In this document: piece by piece, positions 1 through 6,072 of the stretch
Numbering within the stretch: the stretch's first letter is position 1
How the letters are laid out: every line of letters starts with the position of its first letter
Source: a virus
DNA: 21,752 nucleotides
IMG/VR virus record: IMGVR_UViG_3300046001_000790
Coordinates: 1 to 21,752 of that record
Direction: 5' to 3' (one strand)
Notes under the pieces: model-generated
What the model was told of the DNA's origin: nothing
Seen by the model: only the letters and a program-made list of their open reading frames with translations
The model's database searches: none
Program-made: the position numbers and the translations under genes

Positions 1-144
1 GCACAGAAGTATGTTTTTGAACAGAACCAAACAGAAAAAGAAAGACTTCGTAGGTTGTCATCAACTGAGGAAGCACGCTTTGCTGGAAGTTCTGGTCTAG
101 CAGCAAGTGCTTTAAGAGGAAGAACCGCTAGAGGCGAAATCTAG
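1..144 (+). CDS. C-terminal fragment of an upstream phage structural protein
   Basis: The window opens inside a gene. Frame 1 is open from base 1 to a TAG at 142-144 and gives 47 residues. The fragment starts with a charged helical stretch rich in Gln, Glu and Arg (about residues 8-30) and ends in a Gly/Ala/Ser/Arg-rich tail with little predicted structure. It lies directly upstream of the scaffold gene, in the same direction, so a portal, internal virion or other head protein is likely by position. The fragment carries no motif I can name. About 120 bases without a good reading frame separate it from the scaffold start. Confidence 0.6.
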   Translation, partial: AQKYVFEQNQTEKERLRRLSSTEEARFAGSSGLAASALRGRTARGEI

Positions 145-260
145 CAATAGAATCCTGACGGACCCACCAGCCCCGTTCAGAGTAATAGACTGGTAGCAAG
201 AGCCAAATTATTCCCCCGAATAAACCTTGAGGCTTGCGAACTACAACGAATAGAAGGGTG

Positions 261-275
261 GTTGCTATGAGCAAC
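261..275 (+). promoter_or_regulatory. Hairpin with the scaffold start codon in its loop
   Basis: GTTGCT (261-266) and AGCAAC (270-275) are perfect inverted repeats, and the three bases between them are the ATG of the scaffold gene. Folded in the mRNA, the start codon would sit in a triloop. The GAAGGG ribosome-binding site (253-258) lies just outside the stem. Whether this affects initiation is inference. Confidence 0.4.
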
Positions 276-737
276 AACTACTGGGATGAAGACGAAGACG
301 ACCTAGATACCGAAATGGATGCACCAATGGACGGAAGTGACTTACTTAAAAAGTTACGTAAAGCCAAGCGTGCAGACGAAAAGCGTATCAAAGAACTTAC
401 TGAGCAACTTGAGGGATTATCCAAGGGGCAGCGTGAGCGTATCGTGAAAGACGTCCTAGAAAAACAGGGTGTAAACCCTAAAGCAGCACGACTAGCACTC
501 AAAGACCTAGACGAAGTTACCGAAGAGTCAGTGAATAACTGGCTTGAAGATAACGGAGACCTCTTTGGCTATACTGCTGAAAGGGAAGTACCAGGCGGTG
601 AGGAACGACAGGCATTGCGCCGACAGGACCTATCTGTCCAAAGTGCTAGTGCACCCGACAGAGAACAAGATTTAGAGTTGCGTATCGCTAATGCGAAATC
701 CGAAGAGGAACTACGCGCTATCTTGAACTCACAATAA
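267..737 (+). CDS. Capsid scaffolding protein
   Basis: A 156-residue protein just upstream of the major capsid gene. It begins with a very acidic segment (about residues 6-20, mostly Asp and Glu). A charged coiled coil follows (about 27-65), then a region with a GVNPKAA motif (about 68-74), then a NNWLEDNGDLFG motif near 97-108. This order matches the scaffold proteins of actinobacteriophages with HK97-type capsids, which line the procapsid interior and leave or are digested during maturation. I chose the ATG at 267 because GAAGGG lies 8 bases upstream. An in-frame TTG at 234 would add 11 residues but has no comparable ribosome-binding site. No protease domain is visible. Confidence 0.8.
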   Translation: MSNNYWDEDEDDLDTEMDAPMDGSDLLKKLRKAKRADEKRIKELTEQLEGLSKGQRERIVKDVLEKQGVNPKAARLALKDLDEVTEESVNNWLEDNGDLFGYTAEREVPGGEERQALRRQDLSVQSASAPDREQDLELRIANAKSEEELRAILNSQ

Positions 738-753
738 TCATAGTTTAACTAAC

Positions 754-768
754 TCACCTTGGAGGTGA
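754..768 (+). promoter_or_regulatory. Hairpin enclosing the capsid gene ribosome-binding site
   Basis: TCACCT (754-759) and AGGTGA (763-768) are perfect inverted repeats around a TGG triloop. The strong Shine-Dalgarno sequence GGAGGTGA (761-768) is therefore partly in the loop and partly in the stem, 4 bases before the capsid ATG at 773. Such a stem can act as a translational operator or a ribosome-controlled switch. That role is inference; the symmetry is seen directly. Confidence 0.45.
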
Positions 769-772
769 ATAC

Positions 773-1726
773 ATGTCACAGAACTTCACATCAACAAGTT
801 CCTCCTCTCTCGGAGGTACAGTTGGAAGTGCTGGTCTTGTACAGAAAGCATACGACCGAATGATTGAATTCGCGTTGCGTGACGAACCCCTAATTCGTTC
901 TGTAGCAGACAAGCGTCCAACAGACCAAACAATTCCTGGCTCAGTTGTAGTAATGCAACTACACCCAGAAATGACAAAGGTCACTACTGCTCTTGATGAG
1001 ACAGTAGACCCAGATGGTGTTACACTTGCAACACCAACAACAGTTACAATTACTCTTCAAGAGTTCGGTAACTCAACAACCAACACACGCGCTCTTAAGA
1101 TTTTCTCTTACGTCGGCGTAGACGATGATATCGTTAACTTGATGGCTGTTAACCAAGCAGATTCAATCGACGAGATTGCAATGACAACACTTCGCGGTGG
1201 AAGCAACGTAATCTACTCAGGTTCAACTGCAACATCAACAGCAACAGTTACTGCTGCTGCAACACTTTCTTCTGCTAACATCCGCAAGGCTGTTGCGAAG
1301 TTGCGTGCTAACAAGGCTAAGGGCCGTAAGGGCGCTATGTACTGGGCTGGAATCCACCCAGAAGTTGCTCACGACCTAATGGCTGAAACAGGTTCAGCAG
1401 GATGGCTATTGCCAAACCAGTACGGTGCTTCACAAGACCGCATCTGGGCCTCTGAAATTGGTTCATACGCTGGTGCATTCTTCGTTGAATCACCACGTCT
1501 TTACAAGGCAACTGATGGTGCTTCATCTGCAAAGGTGTACCGCACAATCATCGCTGGTAAGCAAGCACTTGCTGAGGCTGTAGGCGAAGAGCCACACACA
1601 GTTCTTGGTAACGTAACAGACCGCTTGAAGCGTTTCCAACCAATCGGTTGGTACGGCGTACTAGGCTTCGCACGTTATCGTGAAGATGCTCTATACCGCA
1701 TCGAGTCTGGTTCATCAATCGCATAA
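773..1726 (+). CDS. Major capsid protein (HK97-fold type)
   Basis: A 317-residue protein directly after the scaffold gene, with the strongest ribosome-binding site in the region. The length, the Ser/Thr-rich N-terminus, the early helix with RMIEFALRDEPLIRSVADKR, and the later GWYGVLGFARYRED segment near the end (about residues 293-306) fit capsid proteins of actinobacteriophages with the HK97 fold. Assignment rests on gene order and general sequence character, not on a catalytic motif. There is no large cleavable N-terminal delta domain, so a separate scaffold (267-737) makes sense. Codon use looks more biased than in neighbours, with many ACA, GCT and AAC codons, as expected for the most abundant virion protein. 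A stem-loop follows the stop codon. Confidence 0.85.
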   Translation: MSQNFTSTSSSSLGGTVGSAGLVQKAYDRMIEFALRDEPLIRSVADKRPTDQTIPGSVVVMQLHPEMTKVTTALDETVDPDGVTLATPTTVTITLQEFGNSTTNTRALKIFSYVGVDDDIVNLMAVNQADSIDEIAMTTLRGGSNVIYSGSTATSTATVTAAATLSSANIRKAVAKLRANKAKGRKGAMYWAGIHPEVAHDLMAETGSAGWLLPNQYGASQDRIWASEIGSYAGAFFVESPRLYKATDGASSAKVYRTIIAGKQALAEAVGEEPHTVLGNVTDRLKRFQPIGWYGVLGFARYREDALYRIESGSSIA

Positions 1727-1736
1727 TTGATTGACG

Positions 1737-1768
1737 GCTGAGCAGGGGGCACGTGTCTCCTGCTTAGC
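1737..1768 (+). promoter_or_regulatory. Long stem-loop after the capsid gene
   Basis: GCTGAGCAGG (1737-1746) pairs with CCTGCTTAGC (1759-1768) over ten positions with one G-U pair. Three further pairs, two of them G-U, close a CACGTG loop. It starts 10 bases after the capsid stop. No T-tract follows, so a simple intrinsic terminator is unlikely. It may protect the 3' end of capsid mRNA or partly attenuate read-through, which would help make much more capsid than downstream products. Confidence 0.55.
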
Positions 1769-1790
1769 AGTAAGTCCATTAAGGAGACCA

Positions 1791-2063
1791 ATGACTACAT
1801 ATATCTTTAGACCACCTACGGTCGAAGAAGGACCAACGAGTACTAACCATCGTCTCTTTCAGTTTTTCAAACTACGACAAGGTATCTCAATTGGCAAGAA
1901 GGATGGTTCCTACTTCCAGAATAGATACCCAGCACAGGATGATATTGACACCTATAGTGAATTCTATCATGGTGGTCATGAGCACAGCGTTAGCGAGGCG
2001 ACTAAAACGGCACTGATTGCCGCTAACGTTGGTGTGACAGAAAGCAACTTTACAGCAGAGTAG
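1791..2063 (+). CDS. Unknown phage protein, 90 aa, virion region
   Basis: A 90-residue protein starting at the ATG at 1791, preceded by AAGGAGA (1781-1787). A TTG at 1731 in the same frame would place the N-terminus inside the capsid stem-loop, so I rejected it. The sequence opens with a proline-containing extended stretch (YIFRPPTVEEGP), has a central Tyr/Phe/His-rich part, and ends in a helix-like Ala-rich segment. I do not recognise the family. Its position right after the capsid gene suggests a head-associated or completion protein, but nothing in the sequence proves that. Confidence 0.65.
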   Translation: MTTYIFRPPTVEEGPTSTNHRLFQFFKLRQGISIGKKDGSYFQNRYPAQDDIDTYSEFYHGGHEHSVSEATKTALIAANVGVTESNFTAE

Positions 2064-2070
2064 GGACAAA

Positions 2071-2526
2071 ATGGATTGTAATCATATCAGCAAAGTAGTC
2101 GAGTGGGGCTACCGCTTGGTAAAAGGGGACATGCAATCATATGTATCTGTCTTCGGATGTACCAAGTGTGATGCCACATCTAAGAAGAAACCGTTGTATG
2201 AAGAAGCAGAAGATATTTTTATAGACCATAGCAAGTGTAATATTGACCCTTGCTTTGGTTGTAAGGCTAAGAGTTTGCAACTTAACGCTGGAGATGCCAC
2301 TAGAGACATCCCTGATAAGAAATGGCGACATAAGTTAGATAACTATAAGCGAGCAAGAGAAAATGGTATTCAACCTGGTGGGACTTCGGAAGCACATGTT
2401 GAAGCGGCATATCAAGCATCAGAGAATCTAGGCAAAGCCTACAACGCTGAGACTATGCCAAAAGCACATAAGATAAACAAACGAGTAGCCGAAGTAGTGA
2501 ATACAGGAGTACTAAATGCAAAATAA
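2071..2526 (+). CDS. Cysteine-rich, probably zinc-binding protein
   Basis: A 151-residue protein with a dense set of metal-ligand residues: Cys3-His5, Cys30-x2-Cys33, and His53, Cys56, Cys61-x2-Cys64. That is enough for two zinc sites in the first 65 residues. The rest is hydrophilic and probably helical, with many Lys, Glu and Ala. The start ATG at 2071 is 8 bases after the previous stop and follows a weak AGGGAC. Its gene is co-directional with the capsid genes and its last 11 bases overlap the next gene. The fold could be a zinc ribbon binding nucleic acid or a structural knuckle. I do not recognise a named family. Confidence 0.65.
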   Translation: MDCNHISKVVEWGYRLVKGDMQSYVSVFGCTKCDATSKKKPLYEEAEDIFIDHSKCNIDPCFGCKAKSLQLNAGDATRDIPDKKWRHKLDNYKRARENGIQPGGTSEAHVEAAYQASENLGKAYNAETMPKAHKINKRVAEVVNTGVLNAK

Positions 2527-2800
2527 CTCAAAGAGTCGCACAGCGGACCACGATAACTCTTTCATCACGAAACTGTATCGCCCCGTTGACCGTTATGTAA
2601 AGAATTTAGTTAAAGAAGTAAGCGACGTTCCAAAGGAATATCGCCGTGATTTAGGATTGACAGTTGAGTACAAAAGCGCAGGACCCGCACGTCGTGCTCA
2701 AATCAAACGTCAATTTGCAGAACAAGAAGGCCGACCAAACCAAGTTAAAGAAGCACTCGGAGCAATCGTAGGACGCTCCCCTAAGAAGAAGGTTAAGTAA
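2516..2800 (+). CDS. Small basic protein, unknown function
   Basis: A 94-residue protein whose ATG lies inside the end of the previous gene (11-base overlap), with AGGAG (2505-2509) 6 bases upstream. The middle is amphipathic and charged (KNLVKEVSDVPKEYRRDLGL), and the end is strongly basic (SPKKKVK). It is the first of five consecutive basic proteins with lysine-rich ends. By position it is a late, probably virion-associated gene. I do not recognise the family. Confidence 0.6.
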   Translation: MQNNSKSRTADHDNSFITKLYRPVDRYVKNLVKEVSDVPKEYRRDLGLTVEYKSAGPARRAQIKRQFAEQEGRPNQVKEALGAIVGRSPKKKVK

Positions 2801-2802
2801 TC

Positions 2803-3600
2803 ATGGTACAAAAAATGGCTAAAGGTAAGTATCCAAAGGGTGGCGGAAAAGGTATATCTGGAGACGCTCTTGTTGGCAAGGTTAGTCAGAAGACTATCGA
2901 TGATATTAAGCGTTTAGGAATGACAGAAGCACTCAAGTTGGCTGGCAAGAACGGCAAGACTGCTGGTGGTGCTGCACGTGAATTCCAAGAAGGTGTACGT
3001 CGTATGTACGGAGCCAAGCGTCTCGCAGATGCTAAGGCAAAGTATGCTCCAAAAGTATCTGGTGGCAAAAGCCCAGTGCAATCAGGAACATACCTTAAGC
3101 CTTCTACTGCAAAGCCATCTGCTCCAGCACCTAAGAAGAAGAACAGCAACCTCGGTGCTAAGATTGCAGGCGGAGCCGCTGCTGCGGGTCTACTAATCGC
3201 ATCACGTGGTAAGGCTACAGGAGCAGTTGCTAAACTTGCTCCAGGACTTGCTAAGTCTAGTGTTGGTAAAGCACTATTCGGTACAGGCAAGGCTCCAGTA
3301 TTTAAGAACCCTATTGTTGACAAAGCAACTGCTGGAGTTAAAGCAGGAGCAAAGCAACCTAAGGTTCCAGGCACACGTATGGAATATGCTGCTAAGTTAG
3401 CACAAGATAAGGCTTCTAAAGAATTAACGGCCCTTGCTGCTAAGAAGAAGGCTGCTGCTGCAGCCGCTGCTAAGACTGCTGCTAAAGCACCTGCAAAGGC
3501 TCCTGTTAAATCATCAATGTCAACTAAGAAGAAAATTGGTCTTACTGGCGCTGGTGGGGGTTCCCTAGGACTATCTGGCGATTCAAGAAAGAAGCGATAA
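2803..3600 (+). CDS. Lys/Ala-rich basic protein, possible DNA-binding virion protein
   Basis: A 265-residue protein of low complexity and strong positive charge. The first 80 residues look like a small folded domain (KTIDDIKRLGMTEALKLAG, then a GGAAREFQEGVRRMYGAK helix). The middle has an Ala/Gly-rich hydrophobic stretch (about residues 122-140) that could be a helix or a membrane-seeking segment. The end has a Lys/Ala/Pro tract like histone H1 C-termini (about 208-240) and finishes with RKKR. It may start at 2803 or at the ATG at 2815; no strong ribosome-binding site separates them. The composition suggests contact with packaged DNA or the capsid interior. This is inference. Confidence 0.65.
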   Translation: MVQKMAKGKYPKGGGKGISGDALVGKVSQKTIDDIKRLGMTEALKLAGKNGKTAGGAAREFQEGVRRMYGAKRLADAKAKYAPKVSGGKSPVQSGTYLKPSTAKPSAPAPKKKNSNLGAKIAGGAAAAGLLIASRGKATGAVAKLAPGLAKSSVGKALFGTGKAPVFKNPIVDKATAGVKAGAKQPKVPGTRMEYAAKLAQDKASKELTALAAKKKAAAAAAAKTAAKAPAKAPVKSSMSTKKKIGLTGAGGGSLGLSGDSRKKR

Positions 3601-3602
3601 TT

Positions 3603-3740
3603 ATGTCAATGAAAAAAGAAAAGTATTCATCTAAAAAAGCAATGAAGATGCATGAAATAAAAGAGTCTCCTGCTATGCGCCTGAAAGAATACGGTACTAA
3701 GAAGAAGGCTGCGCCTAAGAAAATGGGCAAGAAGAAGTAA
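3603..3740 (+). CDS. Tiny Lys/Met-rich basic protein, 45 aa
   Basis: The ATG is at 3603, two bases after the previous stop, and the TAA at 3738-3740 overlaps the next ATG (TAATG). The 45 residues include about 16 lysines and 6 methionines and end in KKMGKKK. The tight coupling on both sides and the shared lysine-rich character with its neighbours support a real gene. No known family is recognised. It would be positively charged at any physiological pH and could bind DNA or an acidic capsid surface. Confidence 0.55.
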   Translation: MSMKKEKYSSKKAMKMHEIKESPAMRLKEYGTKKKAAPKKMGKKK

Positions 3741-3910
3741 TGGCTGCCAAGAAGAAAGGCAATGTTAAAATTGCCAAGATTATGGGCGAGTTCAAACGTG
3801 GCACACTACATGGTGGAGTTGACCCAAAGGGTCCTAAGAAAGCACCTGTAGTTAAATCTCGCAAGCAGGCAATTGCTATAGCATTGGCTGCCTCACGTAA
3901 GAAGAAATAA
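3740..3910 (+). CDS. Small basic protein resembling DUF6496
   Basis: Start ATG 3740 overlaps the preceding stop; TAA at 3908-3910; 56 residues. The pattern KIMGEFKRGTLHGG followed by VVKSRKQAIAIALAAS is the hallmark of the DUF6496 family as I remember it: a short helix, a Gly/Lys linker, and an SRKQAIAIAL helix. The family is found in phages and bacteria and its function is unknown. The protein begins with AAKKK and ends with SRKKK, so both termini are basic. It belongs to the co-transcribed group of small lysine-rich late genes. Confidence 0.7.
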   Translation: MAAKKKGNVKIAKIMGEFKRGTLHGGVDPKGPKKAPVVKSRKQAIAIALAASRKKK

Positions 3911-4168
3911 ATGGCAGATGCAAGATTGAAGAAGGCAGGCGTGGAAGGCTTTAACAAGCCCAAGCGCACTCCTTCGCATCCTACTAAGTCACACGTTGTT
4001 GTGGCTAAAGAAGGTAGCCAAGTTAAGACCATTCGCTTTGGACAACAAGGCGTTACTGGGGACAGGCAACCAACTGCACGTCAGGCTTCATTCAAAGCCC
4101 GTCATGCCAAGAATATTGCTAAAGGTAAGATGTCTGCTGCATATTGGGCAGATAAGGTTAAGTGGTAA
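3911..4168 (+). CDS. Conserved small phage protein with C-terminal AYWADKVKW
   Basis: An 85-residue protein that begins immediately after the previous stop. The sequence has an AGVEGFNKPKRTPSHPTKSH segment (about residues 9-28), a short beta-like IRFGQQGV (about 41-48), and an end with SFKARHAKNIAKGKMSAAYW before DKVKW. This is a distinctive small family that I have met repeatedly in cyanophage, pelagiphage and freshwater phage genomes. I believe it is catalogued as DUF5872, but I am not certain of the number. Function is unknown. It is basic, like its four upstream neighbours, and is expressed with virion genes. Confidence 0.75.
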   Translation: MADARLKKAGVEGFNKPKRTPSHPTKSHVVVAKEGSQVKTIRFGQQGVTGDRQPTARQASFKARHAKNIAKGKMSAAYWADKVKW

Positions 4169-4186
4169 CTAACTAAGGTGGGGACA

Positions 4187-4867
4187 ATGAAAGAGACTTT
4201 AACTATCGCTTGGTGCGATAACGGTATGGTTGATGGCAAGTTCATGCAGGGTGTTACAGATGTTATGCTCCATTCTGGAGTAGAAATAGCAACAACCCTA
4301 CGCAGTTCTGGCAATCAAATTGCAAGACAGCGTGAAAGAATTATTACACATTGGTATGATAACAGTAAGTCAGATTGGCTCCTATGGGTTGACTCTGATG
4401 TAGTTATCAGTGTTGACACCTTCAAACTCTTATGGGACAATAAGGACATAAAGGAACGACCAATTGTAAGTGGTGTGTACTTTACTACAGACCAACCAGA
4501 AGAGAGTCTTATGACTCCAATGCCAACTCTATTTGATTTCGTTCAGAATGATAAGACGGTTGGTGTTAAAAGAATTCATCCGATGCCAAAGGATAAGTTA
4601 ATTAAAATTGGTGCATCGGGTATGGGATATGTCTTGATGCACAGAAGCGTCATAGACAAGATTAAAGAAACAATCCCAAATGCTCCATTGTTCTCAGATA
4701 TTGGATATGGCAAGAATTTCATGGGTGAAGATATTTACTTCTTTGCTCTATGTGACAAATCAGACATTCCAGTGTATGCACATACTGGAGCAACAGTACC
4801 ACACATGAAACGATTTTCGTTTGATGTTAACTACTACGATGCATTCGTAGGAGATAAGAGGAAGTAA
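4187..4867 (+). CDS. GT-A fold glycosyltransferase
   Basis: A 226-residue protein. The ATG at 4187 follows AAGGTGGGG (4175-4183); an in-frame GTG at 4178 lies inside that ribosome-binding site and was rejected. Features: an ARQRERII helix (about residues 46-53), the metal-binding DSD motif in LLWVDSDV (65-72), and a GEDIYFFALC segment near 192-201 followed by a conserved His/Met patch (VPHMKR). Together these fit a minimal GT2-like transferase that uses a nucleotide sugar. The target is not visible: virion protein, phage DNA or a host surface sugar are all possible. It sits between head and tail genes and overlaps the next gene by one base, so it is expressed late. Confidence 0.75.
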   Translation: MKETLTIAWCDNGMVDGKFMQGVTDVMLHSGVEIATTLRSSGNQIARQRERIITHWYDNSKSDWLLWVDSDVVISVDTFKLLWDNKDIKERPIVSGVYFTTDQPEESLMTPMPTLFDFVQNDKTVGVKRIHPMPKDKLIKIGASGMGYVLMHRSVIDKIKETIPNAPLFSDIGYGKNFMGEDIYFFALCDKSDIPVYAHTGATVPHMKRFSFDVNYYDAFVGDKRK

Positions 4868-5139
4868 TGGCAGTAGGAGTAGCAGGCAGCACGTTGTGCT
4901 CGGAGTTAAATCGCCTTGCTAATGGTGGGACTTATCCCGCTCTAACGGCATTTCTTGGCGAAGCAGGTGCAGCAAACAAATGGGCAGGCACAACAGGTTT
5001 GTCCCTTATCGGTGCATTGAATGTTAAAGCAGGAATCACAGATAAGAAGTTATACCAGGGTTTGAACAAGGTGGCTAACACTCTTGCAGGAACAACTGGA
5101 AAAGAAGCACTAGTCGCTCTGAGAGGAATTTCATCATAA
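4867..5139 (+). CDS. Unknown 90-aa late protein
   Basis: A 90-residue protein linked by TAATG overlaps on both sides (stop/start shared at 4865-4869 and 5137-5141). It is rich in Gly, Ala, Leu and Thr and is probably mostly helical, with an almost repeated pattern of LNRLANGGTYPALTAFLG and LNKVANTLAGTTGKEALVAL, which may reflect two similar helical hairpins. I do not recognise a family. Its position just before the probable adaptor suggests a small virion component. Confidence 0.6.
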   Translation: MAVGVAGSTLCSELNRLANGGTYPALTAFLGEAGAANKWAGTTGLSLIGALNVKAGITDKKLYQGLNKVANTLAGTTGKEALVALRGISS

Positions 5140-6065
5140 TGGCAACACCAACATTAGAACAGATGATTGATGAAGTAACGATTAACCTTTCAGGTTATAC
5201 ATTACAACAAGATAGAACCACACACCTTACATCTCCAGTCACTACAACGACATCTCCAAGCAGTGACCCAACAATTCTATCATTAGCATCTACCGAGTCA
5301 ATCGGCAAGGGTGTCATTGAAATTGGGGAAGAACTACTATGGATTGATTCTTTTGACCGCGTAGGTAAGACTGCAACTATTGCGCCTTATGGCCGTGGCT
5401 ATATGGGAACAACTGCATCAACTCACATTGTTGACAAGAAAGTAACCATCAGTCCAACCTTCCCACGCCACTCAATCAAGCGTGCAATCAATGACACTAT
5501 CTCCTCTTTTGGTGCTAGCATCATGGCTGTTAAGTCAACTACCTTTACCTACAATGCTGTAGTTAATACCTACGCATTTACTGGATTAAACATTAAAAAT
5601 ATTCTTAGCCTATCATGGCAGGACATTGGCTCTTCAAAGGAATGGATTCCAATTCGTAAGTGGGATTGGGATGCCGTAGCAGATACCACAGCCTTCGGAG
5701 CAAATTCTCAAACAGTAACCATTGGTGACCCTATCATATCTGGTCGCAAGGTTAAAGTCATCTACGCTACAGACCCAGAAGTATTTACTGCTAACTCACA
5801 AGAGTATGCAGACCAAACAGGACTACCATCATCTACACGTGATGTTGCAATTCTTGGTGCTACCTATCGTCTTCTCTCAGCATTAGACCCAGCCCGTGCT
5901 GGAATGGTTAGCCCACAAGCGGACGAAATAGATAACAAGCGACCATACGGTTCATCTCAAGCAGCAACAAAGCAAATCTATGCATTGTATCAAGCACGCT
6001 TGCTAGAAGAGTCCAAGTCACAGCAAGCAAACTTTCCAATTCGCGTCCACTACTCCCGTCGATAG
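5139..6065 (+). CDS. Probable head-tail adaptor (connector) with beta docking domain
   Basis: A 308-residue protein in two parts. Residues about 35-105 form a beta-rich unit with the pattern EIGEELLWID and then YGRGYMGTTASTHIVDKKV. The same pattern (RGIDGSSAVSHSAGAVV) recurs at the N-terminus of the long fibre encoded next (6073-8097). The remainder has helices around 110-125 and 240-295 (DVAILGATYRLLSALDPARAG; KQIYALYQARLLEESKS), as seen in podovirus head-tail adaptor proteins that add to the portal ring. I infer an adaptor from its position between head and tail genes and from the helical C-terminal half. A tail-base protein that receives the fibre is an alternative. Confidence 0.5.
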   Translation: MATPTLEQMIDEVTINLSGYTLQQDRTTHLTSPVTTTTSPSSDPTILSLASTESIGKGVIEIGEELLWIDSFDRVGKTATIAPYGRGYMGTTASTHIVDKKVTISPTFPRHSIKRAINDTISSFGASIMAVKSTTFTYNAVVNTYAFTGLNIKNILSLSWQDIGSSKEWIPIRKWDWDAVADTTAFGANSQTVTIGDPIISGRKVKVIYATDPEVFTANSQEYADQTGLPSSTRDVAILGATYRLLSALDPARAGMVSPQADEIDNKRPYGSSQAATKQIYALYQARLLEESKSQQANFPIRVHYSRR

Positions 6066-6072
6066 GTAGACA

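Noticed and set aside
145-266. Possible small gene or RNA before the scaffold gene
   Set aside because: No frame of useful length with a start signal, and only short scattered complementarity such as ACCAG/CTGGT.
2782-2800. PKKKVK at a protein end, similar to a nuclear localisation signal
   Set aside because: In a phage genome this is simply a basic tail; neighbouring proteins have the same character.
2886-3374. 162-codon open frame on the minus strand
   Set aside because: It mirrors the Lys/Ala-rich gene at 2803-3600 and has no start signal of its own.
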